DNA of 64,000 bases from Karalla daura (GCA_029224185.1 CM055196.1:806001-870000); one strand, 5' to 3'. Shown: positions 43,348 to 55,246, counted from the first letter of the stretch. Numbers and translations: made by a program. The notes: generated by a model not told the origin, from the letters alone.

Positions 43348-44260
43348 GGGTCTCATTCACCAATATCTTTTTAAGAAGCTTCTTTGATTCTTTCGAGTTG
43401 TTCTTAAGAAGTTCCTTCCTTCGTCAGATTCAACTACGCATTCGTAAGCCTCAGAATTGTTTGCGGCTGTGTTCCTACATTGATGAATGCCATCTCGTTG
43501 AGAGGGTGTGTCAGTTGAGTCTAATTAACATAGGATTAGCATAGGTAACCGCCCCATCAATGTCCTGTTAAAGAAACCGCAAGGCTGTGTGGACAGGAGT
43601 AAGTAAACAGCAACAAAATGCTTAAAGCAAAGCAGAAATCAGGTGGAGAGCAGCAGGTGAAAAGAAAAAAAACTTAAAGAGAAAAAACTTAATTTAAACT
43701 TAAATTTAAATTGAACTTAAACTTATATTCGGTAACCTCAGTTCAAGCTATACCAGCACAAACAAAAAAGAAGCATGGGTGGCTATGACACATGTAGGAG
43801 ACACAGTGTCAGGAGAAGGAAAAAGAAATGGTTTGATCTGAAATCTGAAACAAAAAATGGACAGAAGGGGAAACAGCAGACACCAACTTACCTGAGCTGG
43901 ACCAGTGAATCGGGGCCATAATTGGGAGTTTCCAATTTACTTTATTTTGAAAATAATATTTTTTTATTTTATTTAAAAAATAAAAATTCTCAGTCCATTC
44001 CAAAAATATAAAACAAGTAAATAATACATATGACAGAATTATCACTGTAATATTTAATTTTGTTGAATTGTACAAGAGAACCAAACCCAACCACGCCAAC
44101 ATGTCAGCACTGATATGTGCGTAAGTATACTCCTGAGTGTTTGTAGGATTTGTTCTTACCTAAGAATAAATCCTGGATAAGAAGAGATTCATGAATGCCA
44201 CAATCTTCGTAAAATCTTTGTAAGTGGGACTTAAGAACAAATTTGTTTGTGAATGAGGCC
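43348..44260. mobile_element. Terminal-inverted-repeat non-autonomous element (~0.9 kb)
   Basis: The left end GGGTCTCATTCACCAA and the right end, reverse-complemented, GGCCTCATTCACAAAC form an imperfect terminal inverted repeat. Subterminal 'ttcttaag' words occur on both sides in opposite orientation. If ends are set here, both flanks read AAT. GGGCCTCATT-type ends are common in fish Harbinger-like MITEs. No transposase frame inside. Confidence 0.65.
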
Positions 44261-46105
44261 AATTGCTCTTTGCTGACATGCTGAATGCTGATATCGTGTC
44301 TGTTCCAAAGCATTTTGTTTCTGTCAAACTCAGCTGCAGCTGCTTGGAAAAGGATGCACAGAAAGATTTCCAAAATGCTGCAGAGCTTCTACCAGCAAGT
44401 CAGTGTCGGATTACAGCTGTCAGTGTCATATCAGTGTTATGTCAGACTTGAAAATGTGAGCAGTCTAATCTTAAAAATCCCCACAGTGTTAAACTACAGT
44501 AGCAGCAAACCTGACCTGTTTATGGAGTCAGAATGACCACTACTATTTTTTCGCTGCATGTAATTCAGACTGGATTACACATTATGAGTGTTAAGGTTAT
44601 GTATGACATTTAATCCAATAATATCACACATAACCTGCTTTTTTAAATATCACCATTTTATTATTAAACTGTGCATGGTTCCAGTTTGATGCCCAGAACA
44701 TGCATTTCTCTCTTTACCTTCGAAATGCACAGATGGATGGAGTGAGTAGGAAATTAAATATTGTTCCTGAACTATAGAGAGAAGCAGGAGTTTGAGAGCA
44801 AGAGATGGGTGAGTGTGATTTATTCAGAGAGGCTGAGGGTGCCAGGCCTGGGCATTTATGAGCCTGATGAGCTAGTTCTGTTCTTTTTTTGTCAATGTTT
44901 TCTGCTATACTGTACTATACTATAGTCAGTCATGCTGTGGTCCTGTTCTCTCCTGCCAGTCAATTACAGCAGGAGCAAGGCCATCGATATTTTACCTAAC
45001 TGTTCAGCCAAATACAGTGCCAGCTGACTTCAGGGCAAGAGTTGCAGAGCTGTAAAACAAAAGCAAAAGCAACAACATCTGAACCAAAATGGATATATGT
45101 AGACACAAACAGGCTGTCTGAAGACGGACATGCAGAAATGCATTTGAAATGTTTGACTTGAGCTACTGGTTCACTCATATCATTGGTAAACTGAGGAAGA
45201 AGAGAAGAAATAATTGGGCAGGTAGAAGCCATAACAGATCTCATAATTTTTTTTTCCACATTTAGAGCTGGTCTGCACCAAACCCTGTTACAAAGCATAA
45301 AGAAGATCAAACTGCATGACACTATTTACAATGGACAACATGTCAAAGTTAGTATTTAGTCATCAGAGCAGTTTATGGGTAATTCAAGTATTTTCATAAT
45401 TTCAGATTTGTAAGAGAATCCTGGTAATCCTGGTATTACAAAATCAGGGTAGACATTATTGAACAATAAAAGTGGGAATGTTGGTAGGTGACAAATACAA
45501 TGCAAAATGACTACTGTGACCAGATCAGACAATCAGAGCGTGTTTGTGTTCTCAGGCAAGGCAGTCAGAAGTGGAATCGGACACATTTGGCTGGAGCATG
45601 GATGCACTATTTGCTGGAAAAGATGAAAGAGCAAGCAACATATTTTTAGATTGGCAGCTGACATCCAAGCAGTTTATCAGGCGTTCTAATGTGTTCTAAC
45701 TTGTTCTAACATTACTATCATCAAAGAGGAGGTGCATGTGTCTATTTGCGTGGTTAGTTTCCCAGATGAGGCATGAGTAGAACAGTAGGCAGCAAAATCG
45801 GGCCAATAGCGATGAACAGATAAAACCATAATGCTGTGTATTCCACACAGCATTATAGCCCGAAAGAGAGTCAATTTCCTGTGAATCAACTTGAGTGTAG
45901 AAAGTCAAATAGAGCCAAATTGCTGTGCAATGTATGGCAAATAACCTTATTTCAATGGTAACTAAATAAGTATTGTAGCCAGATGACAGTGACCTCATGC
46001 TTATTTGGTGGAGGCTCTCAGCCTCTTCCATGTCCTGCATTGATTGTCCCTGTCTGAAATCATCTGATTGAAGAGATACATTCTGAAATCTACAACAACA
46101 AAAAC
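44261..46105. other. Intergenic, no gene seen
   Basis: No gene or repeat family recognised. Contains a 12-bp perfect inverted repeat at 45828-45856. Confidence 0.45.
45828..45856. repeat. Perfect 12-bp hairpin
   Basis: 45828-45839 (ataatgctgtgt) is the exact reverse complement of 45845-45856; loop attcc. Confidence 0.9.
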
Positions 46106-46206
46106 AACAACAGCAACTTTATTTATTTCAAGTTATAAGTGCCGGCTCATAACAGACATTAGCACAAGGCACTTTACAACATGAGCAACAATATGTAGTA
46201 AACACA
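46106..46206 (-). mobile_element. LINE 3'-end fragment
   Basis: 'aactttatttatttcaag', 'ggctcataacagaca' and 'caaggcactttacaacatga' match the 3' end of the L2/CR1-like LINE at 36635 and 61914. Only ~100 bp is present. Confidence 0.65.
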
Positions 46207-46227
46207 CCCTTAACACAGGGTAATTGG

Positions 46228-46289
46228 CAAGGGGTAATTGGCAGAAAAGTAAACTTAACACAGTTTACTTTTCTGCCAATTACCCCTTG
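46228..46289. repeat. Perfect 27-bp palindrome with 8-nt loop
   Basis: 46228-46254 is the exact reverse complement of 46263-46289; loop ttaacaca. A partial third copy of the outer arm (gggtaattggcaa) lies at 46218-46230. No mismatch in 27 pairs. Confidence 0.92.
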
Positions 46290-46479
46290 AGTTCCCCCAC
46301 CCCAAATAACTCCCCTTTTCACTCACTTTGTTTGCATCCAGAGTAGCGCATTTGGGTCCTTCTTAATAACGTCTTGGGCACAGTCTTCTCAGACTGTGCC
46401 ATAAGTCGGTCTCCAAAGACATTGGTATCTATGTTTAAATTGTGTGTAATGTTATTTTATCATGATGTTTTTATTTGCC

Positions 46480-47000
46480 AAGCATGGAACTGTCAAGAAC
46501 CTCCCTGGACGTGGGGGTAAAAGAAACGACAAAAGTCTCTGAATGTTGGTGCGAACAGTCCAAAAAACACCAGTAATGTCAAACATCTACAGACCTTAAG
46601 GTCAACCTGGAACAGTCTGTGGTAATTGTTTCAATAATTACCATCCTCCGAACACTAAACAAGACAGGGCTTTTTGGGAGAAGGCCAAGGAAGACCCCAT
46701 TGCTCAAGAAGGCATAAAAGGGAACACCTGATGAAAACCTGGACAAACCACAACCCCTCTGGGAAAATGTTTTATGGACAGATGAAACAAAAGTAGATCT
46801 TTTTGGTCATGCACACTCATGGTAGGTTTACAAACGCTGCAATGAAGCCTGTAATGAAAAGAACATCTTACCAACAGTCAAGCATGGTGGAGGATCTATA
46901 ATGCTGTGGGGCTGCTTTGCTGCATCTGGTACTGGAGGCCTTGACTGTAGGTATCATGAAATCAGAAAATTATCAAGAGATTTTAGAAAGAAAACACAAA
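46480..47000 (+). pseudogene. Tc1/mariner transposase remnant A
   Basis: The + strand carries fragments in shifting frames: KNLPGRGGKRNDKSL, LWTDETKVDLFGHAHSW (first catalytic Asp region), then stop, and LPTVKHGGGSIMLWGCFAAS (typical Tc1 second block), then MKSENYQEILE. Stops and frameshifts separate them, and the end with the final catalytic residue is degenerate. Both terminal inverted repeats are missing. Old inactive copy. Confidence 0.85.
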
Positions 47001-47109
47001 GATTATGGGCAGCAAGACAAAAACCAAAAGCACTTTCAGCTGTTGTTTAACGTACATCTCTGTGCTCCCCTCTATTCAGTTACCCACACACAACCCTATA
47101 ACAACTGAA

Positions 47110-47600
47110 TGAGACCATGTCTCTCGATGCTCTTGCTGTGGAGGTGGGATGGTAGCCACCTTTGACCGTAGCCTATTAATTATCCTTAATATAAGTTATA
47201 ATTCATTTGAAAGCCTTGTCATCAGCTTGTCCCTCCAAAGCTGGAAGACAAAACTACTGGTCTTAATTGTCATAGTGTAGTGGGCTCTGGGTCCTTATTC
47301 AGATTTCCTATCTAAATTTCCTGAGTTTCTCGAAAGCTTAGTCCTCAAAAGGGATGAAATAATTATTGTTGGGGACTTCAATATTCATGTAGATGTAGTC
47401 AGTGATAGCTGCAGTTCGACATTCATCTCATCTCAACTCATCAGCTGAAAACTCTGCAGCTCATTCAGAACACGGCAGCCCGTGTCCTGACTACGTTGAG
47501 GGCCCCTGGTACATTGAGCTCTATCTCCTCCGTTCTGTCTGTGGGTGTGGATCGAGTTCACATTCCCTCTATCTTCTCTCCCCATCTGTCCTCCATCTCC
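47110..47600 (+). mobile_element. Internally deleted L2/CR1-like LINE fragment (endonuclease joined to RT C terminus)
   Basis: 47185-47395 encodes SYNSFESLVISLSLQSWKTK, a stop, then WALGPYSDFLSKFPEFLESL and EIIIVGDFNIHVDV; GDFNIH is the endonuclease motif. It matches the minus-strand copy at 63225-63400 (YNSFEILISFSHQSWKTQ). From ~47425 the frame reads HQLKTLQLIQNTAARVLTTL, the RT C-terminal motif, so the polymerase core is missing. A GATA repeat follows. Confidence 0.75.
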
Positions 47601-47606
47601 TCCTCC

Positions 47607-48340
<734 letters not shown>

Positions 48341-48344
48341 GGAG

Positions 48345-48990
48345 TTTTGTTCCAAGGGACAGTGCAGTTCAGCTCTCTTTCAGTCTGGTCCATGATGTTC
48401 AGCTCAGCTCCTTCTGTGCGTCACTGTAAAGCTGTATGGCTCCGCGGACCAAGGACCGCTGCAACCTATCAGTCCTGCAGGAGAGAGACTGGAATCTGTT
48501 GCTGCTCAGCCTCCTCTGGTTGATGAAGATGGAGTGTAGGGGGTGGCGACTATTGTCCATAATGGATCGCAGCCTGCACAGGGTTGTCCTCTCAGCTGTT
48601 GTGGTAAGCGTTTCCAGCTTCATGCCCAACACTTTTCCTGCCTTCCTCACCAGTCTGTCTAGTCGTCCTATGTCTCTCTTGCTGCTGCTGCCCCCCCAGC
48701 ACACCACAGCATAAAATATAACACTAGCCACCACAGCAGACTGGTAGAACGTCGGCAGGAGTTTGTTGCAGAGGATCTCAGCCTTCTGAGGAAATAGAGT
48801 CTGCTCTGTCCTTTCTTATAGAGTGCATCTACATCTACAGTGAGGTCATTCTGAATCCTGCTGATTCACACACACACACATCTACATCTACATCAGTCCA
48901 GCTTACTGTCCAGGTGCACCCCCAGGTACTTGTAAATGCTGACTGTCTCCACCTTCTCCCCATAGCTGCAGGAACATGTGCGGACGTGTG
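48345..48990 (-). pseudogene. Non-LTR retrotransposon RT C-terminal fragment
   Basis: Minus strand 48734-48399 encodes MVASVIFYAVVCWGGSSSKR, DIGRLDRLVRKAGKVLGMKL and ends LVRGAIQLYSDAQKELS. Upstream, near 48925-48900, SIYKYLGVHLD and near 48815-48760 FLRRLRSF/FYQSAV can be read in other frames. This is the C-terminal part of a fish LINE ORF2 distinct from the L2/CR1-like pieces. The RT core is absent and a CA-rich insertion (48867-48885) breaks it. Confidence 0.8.
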
Positions 48991-49068
48991 CAGTGTCAGG
49001 TTACAGCATAAAAAAGGCTCTTCTTTCTCTCCTTGTGCCTCGTGCCTCGTGCTGACAGCTGATATGAA

Positions 49069-49073
<5 letters not shown>

Positions 49074-49148
<75 letters not shown>
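49074..49148. repeat. (TA)n plus (CA)n compound microsatellite
   Basis: About 14 TA units then ~23 CA units, ending next to a TA dinucleotide and the Tc1 inverted repeat. Confidence 0.96.
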
Positions 49149-49150
<2 letters not shown>

Positions 49151-49153
<3 letters not shown>

Positions 49154-49850
49154 TCTCCGGCCACTTTATTAGGTAGACCTGTCCAACTGCTCGTTAACAC
49201 TTAATTTCTAATCAGCCAATCACATGGCGGCAACTCAGTGCATTTAGGCATGTAGACATGGTCAAGACGATCTCCTGCAGTTCAAACCGAGCATCAGTAT
49301 GGGGAAGAAAGGTGATTTGAGTGACTTTGAACGTGGCATGTTTGTTGGTGCCAGAAGGGCTGGTCTGAGTGTTTCAGAAACTGCTGATCTACTGGGATTT
49401 TCACGCACAACCATCTCTAGGGTTTACAGAGAATGGTCCGAAAAAGAAAACATATCCAGTGAGCGGCAGTTCTGTGGGCGGAAATGCCTTGTTGATGTCA
49501 GAGGAGAATGGCCAGACTGGTTCGAGCTGATAGAAAGGCAACAGTGACTCAAATAACCACCCGTTGCAACCAAGGTAGGCAGAAGAGCATCTCTGAACGC
49601 ACAGTACGTCGAACTTTGAGGCAGATGGGTTACAGCAGCAGAAGACCACGCCGGGTGCCACTCCTTTCAGCTAAGAACAGGAAACTGAGGCTACAATTTG
49701 CACAAGTTCATCGAAATTGGACAATAGAAGATTGGAAAAACGTTGCCTGGTCTGATGAGTCTCGATTTCTGCTGCGACATTCGGATGGTAGAGTCAGAAT
49801 TTGGCGTCAACAACATGAAAGCATGGATCCAGAAGAAGTAAAGGTACCAG
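49151..49850 (+). pseudogene. Tc1-like transposon B, 5' half
   Basis: After TA at 49149-49150 comes cactctccggccactttatt, the terminal inverted repeat of a well-known fish Tc1 group. The transposase starts at ATG 49299: MGKKGDLSDFERGMFVGARR and LSVSETADLLGFSRTTISRV (paired HTH). A frameshift near 49500-49550 is followed by MARLVRADRKATVTQITTRC, SERTVRRTLRQMGYSSRRPR and NWTIEDWKNVAWSDESRFLL (first catalytic Asp). Sequence diverges after HESMDP (~49835), so the rest of the DDE domain and the 3' repeat are missing. Confidence 0.9.
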
Positions 49851-50265
49851 TAAAGGTGTAAAGGTACCATCATGAGATGCTTGGATCTGGGAAAGCCAAA
49901 CGTAACATCTCTTCACAAGAAATTGGGCCGAATCAGGGACCGGTATGAACATAGAGAGATGTGAAAATGGCTCTTACCGAAACATCTTCTAATCTTATCT
50001 GCATTGCGCCTCCCTAACCAGCACTGACTTTAGCCTCGGCAGCTGCTCTAATTCCCCTTGAGAGCATGGCTCTTTCCCCACTTCCAAAGACACTGGCGGT
50101 TTGTTAACTGCGACCCGGCCAAAGCTGCCTCCATGGCTACCTGCTGTGTTATTGCAATGCCATCCTGCGGACTGAGGCACATGACGGGAAGCAGCAGAAC
50201 GGCGGATTGTTGACCATCAACACAACACCTGAATATTATGTTGTACATTATGAATATTATATATT
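49851..50265. other. Unassigned sequence
   Basis: No gene recognised. 49862-49950 looks like a fragment of another repeat; the rest is unremarkable. Confidence 0.35.
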
Positions 50266-50289
50266 ATGAGATTAATTTGTTGATAAGAA

Positions 50290-50965
50290 TAGCTTTGGAA
50301 GACAGGGAGCAGACACAGTAAGTAAGTAATCCATATTTAATAATCCTGTCCTGTGGTATGATAGTGGAACTACTAATTTCAACAAGGTGTCAAGATAAGC
50401 TCCTCTGCTGTTTAATTTGGAAAGTCGCTGGACAGGCATAGTCTCTATGGGGTTTTGTGTGGATAACTGAATAGAGGGAAGCAGAGATAAGTGTGTTAAA
50501 CAACAGCTCTGCCTCCTGGCCTCAACTCTGAGTCAGGATGGGGGAGGATTAATGCACCTGGCCAGGTCGCTATTTGCAGGACACCACCTGGATAACCAGC
50601 GGTTAAGTGATGATGTACAGCTTAACATCACTTGCCATATTGGGCTCAACGTTGCCCACTCTAGCCCCCAGGGTACAGACTATGGCTGCTGCACTCGCTA
50701 ACTTCACATTTCTTTAAATGGAGTTGCCAAGGACAAGGTCTACCACAGAAAGTCTACCAATTATCTACAAAGCACACACCTTTTACATGACACCAGTGGT
50801 TCAGTGATGATATGCGGCTTAACATGTTATCACTTGCCAAATTGGGCACGGGCTGGAGAAAACTATGGTGTTTGACATTGTTTTGGCCAATGAACACACC
50901 GGCTCCACACTTATTTTATTGACCTCTGTATGGTGTAGCCATAGGTCATTAGTGCAGACATGTAT
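50290..50965 (-). mobile_element. L2/CR1-like LINE 5' region fragment
   Basis: 'agtctctatggggttt', 'aactgaatagagggaagc', 'agctctgcctcctgg', 'tctgagtcagg' and 'tgacattgttttggcca' occur in the same order at 63645-64000, where the minus strand leads into the endonuclease ORF. Part of the block (taaccagcggttaagtgatg...cacttgcca) appears twice, at 50593-50640 and 50793-50840. Confidence 0.65.
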
Positions 50966-51029
50966 GACGATCTTACTATATTTACTTTAAATTTGATTCA
51001 GTGTAGTCCTGGATAACCACAGCTTATGT

Positions 51030-51315
51030 TTTGGTTTCCACTCACTAGTGCAACTAGTGGGCATTTTGGTGCTACTCGTAGGGTCCAGCAGGCTAGTAGA
51101 GCGTGGCACAGGGCTACTAGTAGGGCGTAGTAGTGTCACTAGTACGGCACAGTAGTTCACTTCTACGGTTTGACTGCGGACGAGTAGGCCAAAAAAGGCA
51201 CAAGTAGTGGAAAAAACATCACTAGTAAGACACACTCGTTCTACTGGTACGCCCAAGTAGTTCTACAGGTTTGCAAAATTGTCTTACTAGTGAGGACAAA
51301 AAGCTTACTAGTAGA
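51030..51315. repeat. Degenerate ACTAGT/CTAGTA-type repeat
   Basis: Words of the type actagt, ctagta, agtagt, ctactagtag and actcgt recur roughly every 10-20 bases over ~285 bp without a fixed period (for example 51053, 51108, 51138, 51222, 51287, 51309). Confidence 0.6.
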
Positions 51316-51889
51316 TGAACTTTAAGTCTGATATCAAGGATGTTAATAAATGTTCAAACAGCTTTCCATACTTGTGACACTATCTGCGCCACCCAAAATC
51401 AAGTAGTGATTACATAATAAGAGAAAGAAATAGGTTAGTGGTTTTCTGCAAGAGATAAAAAATGCAATTTTTGGTTCATTGAAATACACTACCAGTCTGG
51501 CATTTATATACATGTGGTGGTGAGGGAATTTATTTGGTCTACATCTATGAATGCTCACACAAATAACACTTCTTAATATCAATAGCTCTTCAGTTTCAAA
51601 TACAAAGATGTTTGGTAAAGCAAGAAGTGCAACTGAGAGAAAATGTTCAAAAACACAGTAACACTTTCTCTGAAGACCACATTTATAATGCATTATGACC
51701 ATATTCATAGTGAATTATAATGAATTAATTCAATTTGCCAAGGATCCATGTTCTCCAAGTCCAGTAGATCCACATGGTATTCAAACATAACTTGTTTTCA
51801 CTTCAGGCCTAGTACCTAGACTAAGTGGAACCAAGAATTACAAATGAAACAAGGTCATGAATACAAACAAGGGACAGACAAGGGGATAT

Positions 51890-52870
51890 CAGGGCCCCCT
51901 TTCATAAATCAGGCTTACTAGTTAAGCCTGATTTATGATCAGGCAAAGCCTAAGACTTGTTTTCCACGGAATTCAGTTCCATAAAGCAGGCTTAGCCAAT
52001 TTCAAACTCAGTTACCACGTGAAAGATTCCGGTGTATTCGGGTTTTACCACTGACTGAAAGACTTGCTATCTTTCCGATCCGGATCACAATGCTGGATGA
52101 AAGATTCTATTTCCCTTTAGTGGTTGCAGGAAAGACTCAGGAAGAGACTTAAAAAGCCGTCTTGAAGAAGAATTCTTTGATTCTAAAGGTTGGTCCAAAC
52201 GGTCACGCAAAATAAACAACTGGAGAGTTTCACAAGAAATTGTATACAACAATCACAGGATAAGCATCCAAGATCATGTAGCGTAACATTCAAGTAATAA
52301 CTCTGGAGAAACTATGGTGGTTCTTCATTCTTGTACCTGTTTGAGGGGGAGTGGTTTCCCAGCTTAGGTGCAACTTATGGGTATGTGTTAGGTGAGGTAT
52401 GTAAATGTGGCTGTTCAGTGGTCACCATTAACATGCGTGTGAATGGAGGATGCAGCTGGATGTGGCTGGCAAGCAGCAGGGGTTGTCTGGAGAAGATGTG
52501 GAATGTCGATGTCACCTTTGTTTCTATGGATCTAAGGACATAAGGGGCTTCAGAGGTGTGAACAGGAAGGTGCGAATTTCCTGTTTGCCCAGGTTGTGTG
52601 TCTCCAAAGCTATTGAAAACCACTGAAATCTAACACACGGCAACTTATGCTAGCCTGGTGCGGACCAGGCTAAAGGTCAGGCTTAGCCTGAGTTGCAGCT
52701 TATTCCATGACACTTATCTGAAAACAAAATACATAACAACTATATTATATGACTCCATTAATCACCATCAATAAAAGTATTGACGAAAATACATATTGCA
52801 ATACTCTTTTGAAGACCATGTATTGTTTCTGTTTATAAAATGAAATATTATAATTAAAATAATTGCTAAT
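51890..52870 (+). mobile_element. MITE-like element, copy B (split by an insertion)
   Basis: 51890-52019 and 52640-52870 together align in order with copy A (41625-41945, reverse strand), including 'cagttccataaagcaggctt', 'gttacc', 'gcaactt', 'ggcttagcctga', 'ccatgacactta' and 'aatcaccat'. The 5' end contains a 15-bp perfect hairpin (51903-51917 with 51923-51937, loop ctagt). Confidence 0.75.
52020..52635. mobile_element. Solo-LTR-like insertion (616 bp, TG...CA, 4-bp duplication CACG)
   Basis: The insert begins TGAAAGATTCCGG and ends with ...TCTAACA; the outer 13 bp of each end form an imperfect inverted repeat (9 of 13). It is flanked by CACG at 52016-52019 and CACG at 52636-52639. The uninterrupted copy A reads gttaccgcagcaactt at the insertion point. 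TG...CA ends with a 4-bp duplication are the hallmark of integrase-mediated LTR insertion; an AATAAA occurs at ~52209. No internal coding region, hence solo. Confidence 0.75.
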
Positions 52871-53199
52871 AAAGTAAACTAAGACTTGGTTCCCTTTTTG
52901 GTGTAACTAAGGTTCAGCCAAGCAACCCCAGTCCAGCTATGAGTCTGGTAGTCATGGCATGTTCCACAGACTGTATACCTGGTGTTTCTTCTTCTTTCTT
53001 TTTTTTCGCCAGTGGCACTTTTTTGCACATGGTTCTGGATGCTGAATTTAATGGCACAGCATAAGTGTGCCACGCTGTGCACATAGTCTACTTGGCTTTG
53101 AAAAGTCATCTTAATGTTGTCAGAACTTTCCTGGACACAGGTGAAATTGTGCAACCTAAATGGGACTTGGGACAAACCTGTCTAATATTACTTTTATAG

Positions 53200-53640
53200 C
53201 TTTTCCAAATGCCATTGGAACAGTGGATTTCATCAGTGTTCCCGCCGGTGGGGGTCACCCCCACCCCTCCGTGCCCCGTTAATTTGTGTATTATGGGCAA
53301 GCTTCAACTCACACATTTATTTAATGTAATGCCCCCCACCCCCTTTCCCTATGCACACATGCACTCACGCACACTCCCAGTTGTGTCTGTGTCTGTGGCA
53401 CTAGCTCTGGATTGGGGGGAGCGCTGCCCCAATGTGGGCACCCCCAGTAGTGTGTGCATTGTTAAGTGAATTCCAGGCCAGTATAATCGCACTGATAGCA
53501 GGTGCACCCCCACCCCCAACTGATCAGCTTGACACTCCCCCAAATGGTCTGGTCATGCCATCCCGCAACATCATGTGTTTCACGTTCCCCCACCCCCCCA
53601 GATGATCAGCTCTGACCCACTCATGCATGTTTAGATTCTT
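53200..53640. repeat. C-rich unassigned block inside the hAT-like element
   Basis: Several runs of CCCCC/CCCCAC (53258-53275, 53332-53350, 53505-53520, 53588-53600). No coding domain recognised. Confidence 0.4.
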
Positions 53641-54511
53641 CATGCCTGCTTTAAGGCAGTGAATATTGCCGCTTACTCTTTTTTCATTGTAAATCTGTTT
53701 GATCTGTGATCAATTGCATTGGGCTGCTGATGAATAACATGTACGTGCAGTTAGTCTGGCTAGCTGAGCCTGGCTTGAATTAGTGAGATCAGCTGACCAT
53801 ACAAAGGTGAGGGAGGAAAAACACAGATCACAGACAGACGGGAAAACTACAACCAATGACAATTCCAGCAGACTAGCAGACTAATCAGACTAATCTTAAT
53901 CTTAATTTTATGCATACAAATGTGTTACACTGAACACCAACAATGAAACATGATGAGGTATGCTGCATTATAGATGCATCCATATGAACTTCACTTTACT
54001 TAAAGCATACACTGATAGTTTATAACCCTTCATAGAGTATCACAGCATCTTATGAATACTGATTGTTGAGGTGTGTGTATAAGTAGTCATACTGTATTAT
54101 AAGTAAGTCAGCCTGTAGTTTATAACCTGTCACGAGCACTTGAGCACATGAGTACCCTTAGATTCATTATAGAGTCATTATGAGATAAGGATAAGCATTA
54201 TAATTCACTATGAATGTGCTCATAATGCACTACGCAGATATGGATGTAGTCCTCAAAGTGTAACTGAAAACACTTGATGTTAAGTTGTATGGTACCCGGT
54301 ATTTATTGTGTTAATTTGCATAATTTGCAATCTATATTGCACCGTCGAGTTTGAAGAGCAAGTGATAGTATAAATCAGTAAATAAAGGGAACGGAGCAGC
54401 TCAACATATTCTGAATAGGTAATAAAAGAATAGGTGCTGATGGGAAGCTTTAGTTCCAAAGTCAGGCTAATCTATGTAGCTGTAATTTTACAACACACTC
54501 TCTCTCTCTCT

Positions 54512-54562
54512 CGCACACGCACACGCACACACACATGCACACGCACACACACACGCACACGC

Positions 54563-54606
<44 letters not shown>

Positions 54607-54628
54607 ACACGCACACACACACACACAA
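54512..54628. repeat. (CA)n / (CACG)n microsatellite
   Basis: Starts after a short CT run, alternates CACACG and CA units, then a pure CA run, and ends with CACG/CA. Confidence 0.96.
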
Positions 54629-55240
54629 AAATACAGCTCATCCTGTTCAATGATACAAGGAATGGAGACTATAATGCAATGTATGCTTCCACATTTCTCA
54701 TGTCCCTAGCATGTCACAACTTGTAATCTTTTATCAACATTAATATTTGCTTTGTGTTTGTGTATCACCGGCAATTTAATTTGATCCAAACACACTGCTA
54801 TTTAGTCCAACCTGTTTCTTAAGCTGTTACACAGCTGCAGGTCTCAACTTGCTTGCTATTCCCATGACAAAAACAGAGAAGCTGTAATCATGTCATGCTC
54901 AGCTGCCATGAAATGGCACTGGTGTAATTGATAATATGTAATTGTGTTTATGTCTGTGTGTGTCTGTGTGTGCATGTGTGTATATGTGTGTGCTAGTGTG
55001 TGTCTTTAAGCTGAGTTTTGCTCCATGTGAATTATAACAATCTTAAGGCCACACATAAGTCAAAAAAGGCAAAATACTTTCACAGTAAAATTATCTTCTG
55101 ACTCTGAAAGCAAAACCAGGTTCATTTGTTACAGTAGATCAGTTCAGTTACAGTAGATCAGTTCAGTTCCTAGTATCATCTCACAGTGTCATGCCTCTGT
55201 CTGTTCTCTGAACCTGGGCTCCTCCTCTTGGCCTGTTCTT
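54629..55240. other. Intergenic, no gene seen
   Basis: Only a 19-bp tandem duplication (ttcagttacagtagatcag type, ~55130-55168) and imperfect GT stretch at 54955-55005. Confidence 0.45.
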
Positions 55241-55246
55241 CTATAG

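Larger units (their letters stand above)
51657..54265. mobile_element. hAT-like non-autonomous element with long imperfect inverted ends and 8-bp target duplication
   Basis: Left end AGTAACACTTT... and right end, reverse-complemented, AGTTACACTTT... align imperfectly over ~75 bp, including 'gcattatga' and 'attcatagtgaattataatg' on both sides. The 8 bp before the left end (aaaaacac, 51649-51656) and after the right end (gaaaacac, 54266-54273) agree at 7 of 8 positions, the target duplication length of hAT elements. No transposase frame was recognised inside. It contains a nested MITE and an LTR-like insertion. Confidence 0.65.
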
